NCBI RefSeq assembly: GCF_003984645.1
Contig: NZ_RWKI01000009.1
Span: forward strand, 124,001-188,000
Length of the DNA: 64,000 bases
DNA from: Variovorax sp. MHTC-1
GTDB lineage: Bacteria; Pseudomonadota; Gammaproteobacteria; Burkholderiales; Burkholderiaceae_C
Direction of reading: 5' to 3'
The notes beneath the pieces were generated by a model. The model made no database searches. It saw only the letters and a program-made list of their open reading frames with translations, and was not told where the DNA came from. This document shows, piece after piece, positions 34,954 through 44,103 of this stretch (position 1 is the stretch's first letter; each line of letters opens with the position of its first letter). Both the position numbers and the translations under genes were made by a program.

Positions 34954-34955
34954 CA

Positions 34956-36014
34956 TCAGGCGGCCAGCGGCTCGGCAGTCGGACGCGAGCCTTCGAAAGG
35001 GGAGAGCAGTGTCGCCGGCGCACGGATGCGTTCGCGCAGCACACGCTCGAAATGGGTCGGGTCATGGGCCTTGAGCATGCTCGCTTCCCGTGGCAGGTGG
35101 AAGTCCCACAGCCGTGAAATCCAGAAGCGCAGCGCCGCGGCGCGCAACATGGCGGGCAGCAGGGCGCGCTCGGCCCCGGTCAAGGGCCGCACGGTGCCGT
35201 AAGCGGCCAGCAAGGCGTCCGCGTGAGCCGCATCGTGCCGGCCGCTCTGCAGGTCGATGGCCCAGTCGTTCAGGCACACGGCGAGGTCGAACAGCCAGCT
35301 GTCGGTGCCGGCGAAATAGAAGTCGAACACGCCGGTCAGGCGCGGTGACTCGCTTCCGGTGTCGAACATCGCGTTGTCGCGGAACAGGTCGGCATGCACC
35401 GGCCCGCGCGGCAGCGCAGCATAGGCCGAGGATTCGGCGATGTGGTTCTGGTAGGCGAGTTCGCTTTGCAGCAGCGCGGCTTGCGGGGCGTCGAGATGGG
35501 GCAGCACCACCGGCGCGGTGTCGTTCCACCAGGGCAGGCCGCGCAGGTTGGGCTGCATGCGCGGAAAGTCGCGCGCCGCCAGATGCATGCGTGCCAGCAG
35601 GCGACCCAGTTCGGCGCAATGCGCGGTTGTCGGCGCCAGCTCGCTTTTTCCCTGCAGCCGCTGCACCAGGGCCGCCGGCTTCCCGGCCACCCTGTGCAGG
35701 AACTCGCAGGGCGCATTGGCGGGGATGGAGAGCGCGTGGCCGTCGGGCGGCGCCACGGCCGGGTCGGCCACCGGCTCCGGAACCGGAATGCCGCGCGCGG
35801 CCAGATGCTTCATCAGGCAGAGGTAGTAGGGCAGCTGCTCGGCGCCCAGGCGCTCGAACAGCGTCAGGACAAACTCGCCCGATGCCGTGCTCGCGAAGTA
35901 GTTGGTGTTCTCGATTCCGCCCTCGATGCCTCGGAGCGCGGCGAGCGGGCCCAGGCCGAGGCGCTGCACCAGCGCATCGGCTTCGTCGAACCCGACTTCA
36001 GTGAAGACCGCCAC
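34956..36014 (-). CDS. thrB: Homoserine kinase (ThrB, aminoglycoside-phosphotransferase fold)
   Basis: Phosphorylates homoserine for threonine synthesis. The 352-residue protein belongs to the APH-like type of ThrB found in beta- and alphaproteobacteria, starting [20 protein letters not shown]. Further blocks are GGIENTNYF, the Brenner-like [13 protein letters not shown] and [21 protein letters not shown]. The start codon is GTG at 36014. No thrA or thrC is adjacent. It begins 9 nt after the stop of the DUF2782 gene, so the two are co-transcribed. Confidence 0.9.
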   Translation of the reverse strand: MAVFTEVGFDEADALVQRLGLGPLAALRGIEGGIENTNYFASTASGEFVLTLFERLGAEQLPYYLCLMKHLAARGIPVPEPVADPAVAPPDGHALSIPANAPCEFLHRVAGKPAALVQRLQGKSELAPTTAHCAELGRLLARMHLAARDFPRMQPNLRGLPWWNDTAPVVLPHLDAPQAALLQSELAYQNHIAESSAYAALPRGPVHADLFRDNAMFDTGSESPRLTGVFDFYFAGTDSWLFDLAVCLNDWAIDLQSGRHDAAHADALLAAYGTVRPLTGAERALLPAMLRAAALRFWISRLWDFHLPREASMLKAHDPTHFERVLRERIRAPATLLSPFEGSRPTAEPLAA

Positions 36015-36023
36015 CGCCCGCGC

Positions 36024-36383
36024 TCAGAACTTGAGCACGTTCCAGACCCGCGGGCCGTTGCCGCCGGTGCCGGTTTCGGACTGCCCCTGGCGATCGCGCC
36101 CGCCGTTGTTCGGCAGCACCTCGTAGGAGGGCACGTTGGCCTTCGGCGTCACCGTGATGCTCTGGGTCTGGCCGCCGTAGCGCACTTCGTCCACCGTGGC
36201 GCCGCTGTCTTCGACGCGGATGTGCTCGATCTTCTGGTTCTGGCGGGGCGATGCTGCCTGTTCCTGACCCTGCGGCGCGCCGGGCGGCGGTGCGCTCTGG
36301 GCATGAACGGCGGCCAGCGGTGCAGCGCAGGCCAGGGCGGCCACCAAGGCGCCGCGAACGAGCAGAAGGGTTGGGGAGGACAT
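36024..36383 (-). CDS. DUF2782 domain-containing exported protein
   Basis: The 119-residue protein has a signal peptide (hydrophobic LLLVRGALVAALACAAPLAA, cleavage near AHAQ at residue 29). The mature part contains KIEHIRVEDSGATVDEVRYG and QSITVTPK, typical of DUF2782. Function unknown; the family is regularly found next to thrB and polA in Burkholderiales, as here. Divergent from polA across 96 bp. Confidence 0.83.
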   Translation of the reverse strand: MSSPTLLLVRGALVAALACAAPLAAVHAQSAPPPGAPQGQEQAASPRQNQKIEHIRVEDSGATVDEVRYGGQTQSITVTPKANVPSYEVLPNNGGRDRQGQSETGTGGNGPRVWNVLKF

Positions 36384-36467
36384 GAGGAGATTGTAGGCGC
36401 CGGCCTCGTGGCAGGTGTCAGCCGGCGGCGATCTTCGCAGTCATGCGGAAGCCCGAGCGCGGCACGG

Positions 36468-36473
36468 CAAAAT
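36468..36473 (+). promoter_or_regulatory. Candidate -10 box immediately before polA
   Basis: CAAAAT ends 6 nt before the polA ATG at 36480, with GCTCCG between and no Shine-Dalgarno. This matches the spacing seen for uvrD, orn and the CobD-like gene. The box departs from consensus at its first base. Confidence 0.27.
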
Positions 36474-36479
36474 GCTCCG

Positions 36480-39272
36480 ATGACCGACAAGAAAACGCTG
36501 CTGCTCGTCGATGGTTCGAGCTACCTCTACCGCGCCTTTCATGCGATGCCCGATCTGCGAGCCGTGCCCGGCGATGCCAGCAGCCCCGCCACGGGCGCCA
36601 TCCGCGGAATGATCAACATGATGCAGGCACTGCGCCGCGAGGTGCGGGCCGACTACGCCGCCTGCGTCTTCGATGCGCCCGGAAAGACCTTTCGCGACGA
36701 CTGGTACCCGCAGTACAAGGCAAACCGCTCGCCGATGCCGGACGACCTGCGCAGCCAGGTCGAGCCAATCCTCCAGGCGGTCAAGCTGCTTGGCTGGCCG
36801 GTGCTGTGCGTGCCCGACATCGAGGCCGACGACGTGATCGGCACCCTGGCCCGCACCGCGGCCAACCAGGGCATCGAGGTGATCGTCTCCAGCGGCGACA
36901 AGGACATGAGCCAGCTGGTCGACGAGCACATCACCATCATCGACACCATGAACGGCAAGAAGCGCGACGTGGCGGGCGTAACGGCCGAGTTCGGCGTGCC
37001 GCCGAACCTGATGATCGACTACCAGACCCTGGTGGGCGACAGCGTCGACAACGTGCCCGGCGTGGAGAAGGTCGGACCCAAGACTGCTGCCAAGTGGCTG
37101 GTCGAATACGGCTCGCTCGATGCGCTGATCGCACGCGCCGGCGAGGTGAAGGGCCAGGCCGGCGAGAACCTGCGCAAGGCGCTCGACTGGCTGCCGCAGG
37201 GCCGGCGCCTCGTGACCATCCGCACCGACTGCGAGCTCGACGGCCACGTGGCCGGCCTGCCTTCGCTGGACGCGATCGCGATCGGCCCGCAGCAGATCGA
37301 CGAACTCAAGGGCTTCTACGAGAAGTACGGTTTCAAGAGCCTGGTGAAGACGCTGGAGGCGCACGAGGTCTCACCCGAGCTGATCGAGGAGAACAAGGCG
37401 AGGCAAGGACCCGAGGGCGGCACCGGCCTGTTCGACCAGCCTGGCTTCGAGGCCGCGGCCAAGGCGACCAACCTGGCCTATGACACCCTCCTGAGCTGGG
37501 AGGCTTTCGATGCGTGGCTCGAGAAGCTGCTGCTTGCCGAGCTGGTCGCGGTCGACACCGAAACCGACTCGCTCGACGAGATGCGCGCCGAGATCGTCGG
37601 CATCAGCTTCAGCGTCAAACCCGGCGAGGCGGCCTACGTGCCGATGGCCCACAACTACCCCGATGCGCCGGCCCAGCTGCCGCGCGACGAAGTGCTCGCG
37701 AAGCTCAAGCCTTGGCTCGAGGACGGCACCAAGAAGAAGCTCGGCCAGCACGTCAAGTACGACCGCCACGTGTTCGCGAATCACGGCATCGAGGCGCAGG
37801 GCTACGCGCACGACACCATGCTGCAGAGCTACGTGCTCGAAGTGCACAAGCCGCACGGACTGGCCAGCCTGGCCGAGCGCCATCTGGGCCGCACGGGCAT
37901 CGACTATGAAGACCTCTGCGGCAAGGGCGCGCACCAGATCCCGTTCAGCCAGGTTTCGATCGAGAAGGCCGCCGAATATTCGTGCGAGGACTCCGACCAG
38001 ACGCTGGACGTACACCTCGCGCTGTGGCCGAAGCTCGAGGCCGACGAGAAGCTGCGCTTCGTCTACGAGCTCGAGATGGCGTCCAGCGAAGCGCTCTACC
38101 GCGTCGAGCGCAACGGCGTGCTGATCGACGCGCCCACGCTGGCCGCGCAGAGCAACGAGCTCGGCAAGCGGATCATGGCGCTGGAGCAAGAGGCCTACGA
38201 GCTCGCGGGCCAGCCCTTCAACCTCGGTTCGCCCAAGCAGATCGGCGAGGTCTTCTTCACCAAGCTGGGCCTGCCGGTGGTCAAGAAGACGCCGAGCGGC
38301 GCCCCCAGCACCGATGAGGAGGTGCTTGAAAAGCTGGCCGAGGACTTCCCGCTGCCGGCCAAGATCCTGGAGCACCGCGGCTTGTCCAAGCTCAAGGGCA
38401 CCTACACCGACAAGCTCGGACAGCTGGCCAATCCGCGTTCGGGCCGCGTCCACACGCACTATGCGCAGGCGGTGGCGGTAACCGGGCGGCTGTCGAGCAA
38501 CGACCCGAACCTGCAGAACATCCCGATCCGCACCGCCGAAGGCCGGCGCGTGCGCGAAGCCTTCGTCGCGCCTGCCGGTAGCGTGATCGCGAGCTCGGAC
38601 TATTCGCAGATCGAGCTGCGCATCATGGCCCACATCAGCGGCGACGCGTCGCTCCTGCGCGCCTTCACCGAGGGCATCGATGTGCACCGTGCGACGGCCG
38701 CCGAGGTCTTCGGCGTGGCGGTGGAGCAGGTCTCGAGCGAGCAGCGCCGCTACGCGAAGGTCATCAACTTCGGGTTGATCTACGGCATGAGCAGCTTCGG
38801 CCTGGCGCGCAACCTCGGCATCGAGACCAAGGCCGCGGCCTCCTACATCGACCGCTACTTCGCGCGCTATCCCGGCGTGAAGATCTACATGGACGAGACC
38901 AAGGCGCTGGCCAAGCAGAAGGGCTATGTGGAGACGGTGTTCGGCCGCCGGCTCTACCTGCCCGAGATCAATTCGCCCAACGGCCCGCGGCGCGGCGGGG
39001 CGGAGCGCGCGGCGATCAACGCGCCGATGCAGGGCACCGCAGCCGACCTGATCAAGCTCAGCATGGTGAAGGTGCAGGAGGTGCTCGACGCCGACCGCCG
39101 CCGCACGAAGATGATCATGCAGGTGCACGACGAGCTGGTGTTCGAGGTGCCCGAAGATGAGGTCGAATGGGTTCGCGCCGAGATCCCGCGACTCATGGCC
39201 GGCGTGGCGGAGCTCAAGGTACCGCTCCTTGCCGAGATCGGCTTTGGTCCCAACTGGGACAAAGCGCACTGA
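36480..39272 (+). CDS. polA: DNA polymerase I
   Basis: The 930-residue enzyme has three intact parts (E. coli 928). The 5'-3' exonuclease/FEN domain spans about 1-260 (LLLVDGSSYLYRAFHAMP). The 3'-5' exonuclease keeps catalytic Asp359 and Glu361 (VDTETDS) and YSCEDSD, so proofreading should be active. The polymerase has motif A DYSQIELR at 707, the O-helix RRYAKVINFGLIYG and motif C VHDELVF around Asp884. ATG at 36480 matches the family start; the same frame is open far upstream but overlaps thrB and DUF2782. An M20 peptidase gene follows after 25 nt. Confidence 0.97.
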   Translation: MTDKKTLLLVDGSSYLYRAFHAMPDLRAVPGDASSPATGAIRGMINMMQALRREVRADYAACVFDAPGKTFRDDWYPQYKANRSPMPDDLRSQVEPILQAVKLLGWPVLCVPDIEADDVIGTLARTAANQGIEVIVSSGDKDMSQLVDEHITIIDTMNGKKRDVAGVTAEFGVPPNLMIDYQTLVGDSVDNVPGVEKVGPKTAAKWLVEYGSLDALIARAGEVKGQAGENLRKALDWLPQGRRLVTIRTDCELDGHVAGLPSLDAIAIGPQQIDELKGFYEKYGFKSLVKTLEAHEVSPELIEENKARQGPEGGTGLFDQPGFEAAAKATNLAYDTLLSWEAFDAWLEKLLLAELVAVDTETDSLDEMRAEIVGISFSVKPGEAAYVPMAHNYPDAPAQLPRDEVLAKLKPWLEDGTKKKLGQHVKYDRHVFANHGIEAQGYAHDTMLQSYVLEVHKPHGLASLAERHLGRTGIDYEDLCGKGAHQIPFSQVSIEKAAEYSCEDSDQTLDVHLALWPKLEADEKLRFVYELEMASSEALYRVERNGVLIDAPTLAAQSNELGKRIMALEQEAYELAGQPFNLGSPKQIGEVFFTKLGLPVVKKTPSGAPSTDEEVLEKLAEDFPLPAKILEHRGLSKLKGTYTDKLGQLANPRSGRVHTHYAQAVAVTGRLSSNDPNLQNIPIRTAEGRRVREAFVAPAGSVIASSDYSQIELRIMAHISGDASLLRAFTEGIDVHRATAAEVFGVAVEQVSSEQRRYAKVINFGLIYGMSSFGLARNLGIETKAAASYIDRYFARYPGVKIYMDETKALAKQKGYVETVFGRRLYLPEINSPNGPRRGGAERAAINAPMQGTAADLIKLSMVKVQEVLDADRRRTKMIMQVHDELVFEVPEDEVEWVRAEIPRLMAGVAELKVPLLAEIGFGPNWDKAH

Positions 39273-39297
39273 TGAACGACAACCCAAGGAAAGAAGA

Positions 39298-40590
39298 ATG
39301 AAACTCTCGCGTCATCTGAATGCCTTCGTCATCGGCACCGTCTGTACCGCTTGGTTCGGTGCAGCCGCGGCCGCGCCCGACGAACGCATCGCCGCACTCG
39401 CCGCCAAGGAGAAGCCGGCGCTGCTCGAAACCCTGAAGCAGCTGGTCTCGATCGAGTCCGGCAGCCGCGACCTCGAAGGCCTGGACAAGATCGCCAACCT
39501 GATCGCCGACAAGTTCAAGGCACTCGGCGGCCAGGTCGAGCTGATCGATCCCACGGCCGACGCCTACCGCATGGAAGACACGCCCGAGAAGATCGGCAAG
39601 GTGGTGCGCGCCACCTTCAAGGGCACGGGCAGCAAGAAGATCATGCTGATCGCGCACATGGACACGGTCTACCAGATCGGCATGCTCGCCAAGCAGCCGT
39701 TCCGCATCGAGGGTGACAAGGCCTACGGCCTCGGCATCGCCGACGACAAGCAGGGCGTGGCAGTCATCACGCACACCGTCGCATTGCTGAAGGCGCTGGA
39801 CTTCAAGGAGTACGGCACGCTCACCGTGTTGATCAACGGCGACGAAGAGATCAGCTCGCCCGGCTCGCGCAACCTGATCACGCGATTGGGCGGCGAGCAC
39901 GACGTGGTGATGTCCTACGAAGGCGCCTCCGTCAAGGAGGACAAGCTTTCGCTCGCCACCGCCGGCATCGCCTCGGTCGCGCTCAACGTCACCGGCAAGG
40001 CCTCGCACGCGGGCTCGGCGCCCGAGCTCGGCGTGAATGCGCTCTACGAGCTCTCGCACCAGATCCTGCAGATGCGCGACCTGTCCGATCCGGCTGTCGG
40101 CCTCAAGATGAACTGGACCATCTCGAAGTCGGGCAGCAACCGCAACGTGATCCCTGCCTCGGCCAGCGCCGCTGCCGACGTGCGCGTGCTGAAGGTCGGC
40201 GACTACGACCGCATCGAGAAGCAGGTGCAGGAGCGCGTGAAGAAGCAGCTCATTCCCGAAGCCAAGGTCGAGATGAAGTTCGAGCGCCGCCGTCCGCCGC
40301 TGGAAGCCACCGACGCCTCGCGCGCACTGGCCAGCCATGCGCAGCAGGTCTACAAGGAGCTCGGCCGCGAGCTCGGCGCCGACGACAAGGTTGCGGGCGG
40401 CGGCACCGATGCCGCTTTCGCCGCGCTGAAAACGAAGGCGCCGGTGGTGGAGCGCTTCGGGCTGCAGGGCTTCGGCGCGCACTCGGCCGATGCCGAGTAC
40501 GTGCTGATCGATTCGATCGAGCCGCGGCTCTACCTCGCGGCGCGGATGATCATGGACATCTCGCGCGGCAAGGCAGCGGCAGCGCCCTAG
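39298..40590 (+). CDS. Exported M20 family metallopeptidase (glutamate carboxypeptidase CPG2-like)
   Basis: The 430-residue di-zinc peptidase has a signal peptide (residues 1-26, ending AAAAAP). Metal sites are visible as MLIAHMDTVYQ, GIADDKQG and INGDEEISSPGS, in the pattern of the carboxypeptidase G2 group that removes C-terminal glutamate from folates and peptides. The start is set by AAGGAAAGAAG before ATG 39298. It lies 25 nt after polA and 11 nt before a LysR regulator gene. Substrate is by family; periplasmic release of glutamate would fit the neighbouring amino-acid module. Confidence 0.87.
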   Translation: MKLSRHLNAFVIGTVCTAWFGAAAAAPDERIAALAAKEKPALLETLKQLVSIESGSRDLEGLDKIANLIADKFKALGGQVELIDPTADAYRMEDTPEKIGKVVRATFKGTGSKKIMLIAHMDTVYQIGMLAKQPFRIEGDKAYGLGIADDKQGVAVITHTVALLKALDFKEYGTLTVLINGDEEISSPGSRNLITRLGGEHDVVMSYEGASVKEDKLSLATAGIASVALNVTGKASHAGSAPELGVNALYELSHQILQMRDLSDPAVGLKMNWTISKSGSNRNVIPASASAAADVRVLKVGDYDRIEKQVQERVKKQLIPEAKVEMKFERRRPPLEATDASRALASHAQQVYKELGRELGADDKVAGGGTDAAFAALKTKAPVVERFGLQGFGAHSADAEYVLIDSIEPRLYLAARMIMDISRGKAAAAP

Positions 40591-40601
40591 GGCGTCCCGC
40601 G

Positions 40602-41504
40602 ATGCGCCTGCGCCATATCGAAGTCTTCAACGCCATCATGCTCACCGGCAGCGTGAGCGCGGCGGCGCGGCTCATCAACATCACGCAGCCGGCAGTCAGC
40701 CGCACGCTGCAGCATGCCGAGATCCAGCTCGGCTTCTCGCTGTTCCAGCGCGCCAAGGGGCGGCTCACGCCGACTACCGAGGCGCTGGCGCTCTATCCGC
40801 ACATCGAGCGCCTGTTCGCGCAGCTCGACGAGGTGCAGCGGCTGGCCGCCAACCTGCGCAGCGCCAGTGATGTGGGCGAGCTGCGCATCCTCACCGTGCT
40901 CGCGCTCAGCTACGAGGTGCTGCCGCGCGCGCTCAAGACCTTCCGCGAGAAGCACCCGGGCATCGCCGTCACGGTGGAGTCGCTGCATTCGCCGCAGATC
41001 ATGTCGGCCCTGCTGCTTCAGGAGGCCGACGTCGGCTTCGCGTTCAGTCCGGCGGTCCATCCCTCGCTGACGCAGGAGACGCTGGCGGACAGCCGCATGG
41101 TCTGCATCGCGCCCAAGGGCATGCTGCCGCGCGCTCTGGTGCGCAACGGCTCGGCGGCGCTGCACGACCTGGCCGACCTGCCGGTGGTCGGGCTGGACAG
41201 CCGCGACCCCGTCGGCACCAGCCTGAGCCAGGCCTGCCGGCAGGCCGGCGTGGGCTTCCAGCAGGCGGTGGTCACAGTGCAGACCTACCACGCGGCGCTG
41301 GCGATGGCGCACCACGGGCTCGGCGTCGCGCTGGTCGACGGCTGCACCGCGAGCTCGGCCGACCGCGCCAAGGTCGACGTGCTGACGCTGGAGCCGCACA
41401 TCCCGGTGCCGATCCGCGCGCTGCGCTTTGCCGGCAAGCCCGACTCGGTGGCGGTGCGCGGCATCACGCGCTGCATGCGCGAGGCGATCGAGGGGATGGC
41501 CTAG
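40602..41504 (+). CDS. LysR family transcriptional regulator
   Basis: The 300-residue regulator has an N-terminal winged helix (residues 1-60, with FNAIMLTGSVSAAARLINIT then QPAVSRTLQ) and a periplasmic-binding-like effector domain. It lies between the M20 peptidase and a convergent DadA-like gene, next to an amino-acid binding protein and racemase, which are its likely targets. Its TAG stop is part of a CTAG that borders the 264-bp palindromic element at 41505-41768. Confidence 0.92.
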   Translation: MRLRHIEVFNAIMLTGSVSAAARLINITQPAVSRTLQHAEIQLGFSLFQRAKGRLTPTTEALALYPHIERLFAQLDEVQRLAANLRSASDVGELRILTVLALSYEVLPRALKTFREKHPGIAVTVESLHSPQIMSALLLQEADVGFAFSPAVHPSLTQETLADSRMVCIAPKGMLPRALVRNGSAALHDLADLPVVGLDSRDPVGTSLSQACRQAGVGFQQAVVTVQTYHAALAMAHHGLGVALVDGCTASSADRAKVDVLTLEPHIPVPIRALRFAGKPDSVAVRGITRCMREAIEGMA

Positions 41505-41768
41505 GGCCTGTTAACGCTATTTGCGGGGATCGCGTTGCCCAGCCAAGGGGCTGGATGCAAGGCGCCCGTGCGCAGCAAGGCTTGCGCCTTGCAAGCGCGG
41601 GCAACGCCGCAGACGGCCCCTTGGCTGGGCAACCCGGAGGGAAGGCCTGCCAGGGCGCGCCACTCGGCGTTGCGCTCCTTGTGCGTGCCGACGCACGCAC
41701 GGCGTCGCGCGCCTTGATTGGCCCGCCCTGGCAGGCCTTCGCGACCCCGCAAATAGCGTTAACAGGCC
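41505..41768. mobile_element. 264-bp nested palindromic element (MITE-like), flanked by CTAG
   Basis: Perfect 24-bp terminal inverted repeats lie at 41505-41528 (GGCCTGTTAACGCTATTTGC then GGGG) and 41745-41768. Inside are two further long hairpins: 18-bp arms at 41534-41551/41616-41633 and 17-bp arms at 41641-41657/41724-41740, the first with a nested 9-bp stem at 41557-41565/41584-41592. The whole would fold as a cloverleaf or cruciform. CTAG flanks both ends (41501-41504 and 41769-41772), resembling a 4-bp target duplication. No protein is encoded. Mobility is inferred from the structure. Confidence 0.75.
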
Positions 41769-42977
41769 CTAGACGAGCGCTTGCGCGATGCGCTGCGCCG
41801 AGCCGAAGGCCAGCGTAAAGCCGAGCGCACCATGCCCGGTGTTGAACAGCATGTTGGCCGGCGCGCTCGCGAGGCGGCCGATGATCGGCACGCCGGTCGG
41901 CGTGGCCGGGCGCATGCCGGTCCAGGGATGCAGCGCCTCGAGGCGGCTCGCCTGCGGGAACACGGCGCGCGTGGCCTCGGCCAGTGTGTCGATGCGCGTG
42001 GCGGGAATGCTCGCATCGTGGCCCACGAGCTCGGCCATGCCCGCGACACGCAGCCGCGATCCGATGCGCGCGAACACTACCTTGCGCGCGCTGTCGGTCA
42101 CGCTCACCTGCGGCGCCGCGCCAGGCGCCGGATCGACATCGACCGTGATGCTGTAGCCCTTGAGCGGATAGACCGGCAGGTAGGCGCCCAGCTGGCGCCC
42201 GAGCCGGTGCGAGGCCGTGCCCAGTGCCATGACGAAGGCATCGGCTTCCACCTCGCCGGCGCCGGTCTGCGCCGCGGTGACCCGGCGGTTGCGGACATCG
42301 AAGCCGCGCACTTCGCAATCGAGCATGAAGCGCACGCCGCGCGCGCGCAGCACCCGTTCGAGTTCGATGCAGACCTTGAGGCAGTCCGCGGCGCACTCGC
42401 TCGGCGTATGGATGGCACCCGCCATCTGCCCACGGTAGCCGGCCAGCGCGGGCTCGATCGCGACGCACTCCTCGGGCGTGACGAGGCGCTGCTCGCTGCC
42501 CATCGCCCGCTGCAGGTCGAGCTGCCGGCGCGCGCCTTCGAGGGCGGCGGAATTGGCATAGAGCACCAGCTTGCCGGTGGCGGAGAAGTCGCAGTCGGGT
42601 GCCACATCGGCCAGCATGTCTTCGAAGGCGCTGCGGCTCTGCGCGGCGAGCGCGAGCAGGCGCATCGTCGTGTCGCGCGAGGTCCGCGCGTTGCACGCCG
42701 CCAGGAAGGCCAGGCCCCAGCGCCATTGCAGAGGATCGAGCTGCGGCCGCAGCTTGAGCGGGGAGGAGGGCGAGAGCAGAAGCTTGGGCAACTGCTTCCA
42801 GATCGAAGGATCTGCCAGCGGCTGCACGTACGAATAGCTCAGCTGGGCGCCATTGCCGCCGCTCGCGCCGGCGCCCGGCGCGGCGCGATCGATCACGCTC
42901 ACCTCCAAACCCTGCCGGTTCAATTGCCAGGCAGTGGCCAGGCCCACGATGCCGGCACCGAGCACACACACGCGCAT
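41769..42977 (-). CDS. FAD-dependent D-amino-acid dehydrogenase (DadA-like)
   Basis: The 402-residue FAD oxidoreductase starts with the dinucleotide-binding GAGIVGLATAWQLNRQG and continues VIDRAAPGAGASGGNGAQLS, as in DadA. The C-terminal TPTGVPIIGR and NTGHGALGFTLAFGSA blocks fit the same family. It would deaminate D-amino acids to oxo acids at the inner membrane. It converges on the LysR gene across the palindromic element and is divergent from the binding-protein gene across 222 bp. No alanine racemase dadX is adjacent, but an Asp/Glu-type racemase is. Confidence 0.88.
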   Translation of the reverse strand: MRVCVLGAGIVGLATAWQLNRQGLEVSVIDRAAPGAGASGGNGAQLSYSYVQPLADPSIWKQLPKLLLSPSSPLKLRPQLDPLQWRWGLAFLAACNARTSRDTTMRLLALAAQSRSAFEDMLADVAPDCDFSATGKLVLYANSAALEGARRQLDLQRAMGSEQRLVTPEECVAIEPALAGYRGQMAGAIHTPSECAADCLKVCIELERVLRARGVRFMLDCEVRGFDVRNRRVTAAQTGAGEVEADAFVMALGTASHRLGRQLGAYLPVYPLKGYSITVDVDPAPGAAPQVSVTDSARKVVFARIGSRLRVAGMAELVGHDASIPATRIDTLAEATRAVFPQASRLEALHPWTGMRPATPTGVPIIGRLASAPANMLFNTGHGALGFTLAFGSAQRIAQALV

Positions 42978-43092
42978 GACGCTCCTTCCTGTCGTTGCTT
43001 GTTGTTGGATGCGTCGACTCTAGGGAGGGATCGCTCGGGCGTGAAATGCCAAAACCGCCGCGGGCCATAGCCAAAGCTCATGCCCTGCGACA

Positions 43093-43125
43093 GCGCCCAT
43101 AACTTTTGGTCATGGCCATGGGCGC
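43093..43125. promoter_or_regulatory. Inverted repeat in the dadA-like / binding-protein divergent promoter region
   Basis: GCGCCCAT (43093-43100) and ATGGGCGC (43118-43125) are perfect 8-bp arms spaced by 17 nt, about 75 nt before the binding-protein gene. The spacing would place half sites roughly 2.4 helical turns apart, suitable for a dimeric or tetrameric regulator such as the nearby LysR protein. Binding is a guess. A weak TTGTGC/TACACT pair with a 19-bp spacer follows at 43134-43164. Confidence 0.4.
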
Positions 43126-43199
43126 AAAAGGAATTGTGCCCCGCACGTGAATCGTTCCTACACTCCGAAACACATTCCATATCCACCGAAAGGGCTCGC

Positions 43200-44084
43200 A
43201 TGAAACTCTCCGCATTGATGGCCGCCGTTCTGCTCACCGTCGCCGTGACCGGCGCGCAAGCCGCCGACACCCTGGCCAAGATTGCCGAGTCCGGCAAGAT
43301 CACGCTCGCCTACCGCGAATCCTCGGTGCCCTTCAGCTACCTGGACGGCCCGAGCAAGCCGATCGGCTTCTCGGTCGAACTCTCCAACGCGGTGGTCGAG
43401 GCGGTGAAGAAGAAGCTCAACAAACCCAACCTTCAGGTGGCGCTGATGCCGGTGACCTCGCAGAACCGGATCCCGCTGATCCAGAACGGCACCATCGACC
43501 TGGAGTGCGGCTCCACCACCAACAACAGCGCTCGCGGCAAGGACGTCGCCTTTGCCGTCAATCACTTCTACACCGGCACGCGCCTGCTCGTGAAGAAGTC
43601 GTCCAAGATCAAGAACTACGCCGACTTGGCGAAGAAGACGGTGGCCAGCACGACTGGCACCACCAACGCGCTGGTCATGCGCAAGTACAACGCCGAGAAG
43701 AACCTCGACATGGACATCGTGCTCGGCAAGGACCACGCCGATGCCTTCCTGCTGGTCGAGAGCGATCGTGCCGTGGCTTTCGCGATGGACGACATCCTGT
43801 TGTTCGGCCTGATCGCCAACGCCAAGAACCCGGCCGAGTTCGAGGTCGTCGGCGATGCCCTGCAGGTCGAGCCCTACGCCTGCATGCTGCCCAAGGACGA
43901 CCCGGCCTTCAAGAAGGTGGTGGACGACACCATCGTCGGCCTCATGAAGAGCGGCGAGTTCGAGAAGATGTACAACAAGTGGTTCATGTCGCCGATCCCG
44001 CCGAAGGGCACGGCGCTCAATCTGCCGATGAGCCCGCAGCTGCGCGACAACATCAAGACGCCCAGCGACAAACCCGCGACCTGA
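43200..44084 (+). CDS. Glutamate/aspartate ABC transporter periplasmic binding protein (GltI-like)
   Basis: The 294-residue type 3 solute-binding protein has a signal peptide (residues 1-21, ending GAQA-AD). The N-lobe contains ITLAYRESSVPFSYLD and the middle NGTIDLECGSTTNN, both typical of GltI/DEBP. No permease or ATPase genes follow, so it must use components encoded elsewhere. ATG at 43200 is preferred to a frame opening at 43080 because it begins the signal peptide. A racemase gene follows after 19 nt. Confidence 0.9.
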   Translation: MKLSALMAAVLLTVAVTGAQAADTLAKIAESGKITLAYRESSVPFSYLDGPSKPIGFSVELSNAVVEAVKKKLNKPNLQVALMPVTSQNRIPLIQNGTIDLECGSTTNNSARGKDVAFAVNHFYTGTRLLVKKSSKIKNYADLAKKTVASTTGTTNALVMRKYNAEKNLDMDIVLGKDHADAFLLVESDRAVAFAMDDILLFGLIANAKNPAEFEVVGDALQVEPYACMLPKDDPAFKKVVDDTIVGLMKSGEFEKMYNKWFMSPIPPKGTALNLPMSPQLRDNIKTPSDKPAT

Positions 44085-44103
44085 CGGGCCGAGGCGCGAC
44101 GCC

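Noticed and set aside
35394..36479. A 362-residue N-terminal extension of PolA
   Set aside because: It overlaps thrB and the DUF2782 gene on the other strand, and PolA starts naturally at 36480.
41505..41768. Short open frames within the palindromic element
   Set aside because: They are 60-90 codons long, occur on both strands because of the symmetry, and resemble no protein. The element is better seen as structural.
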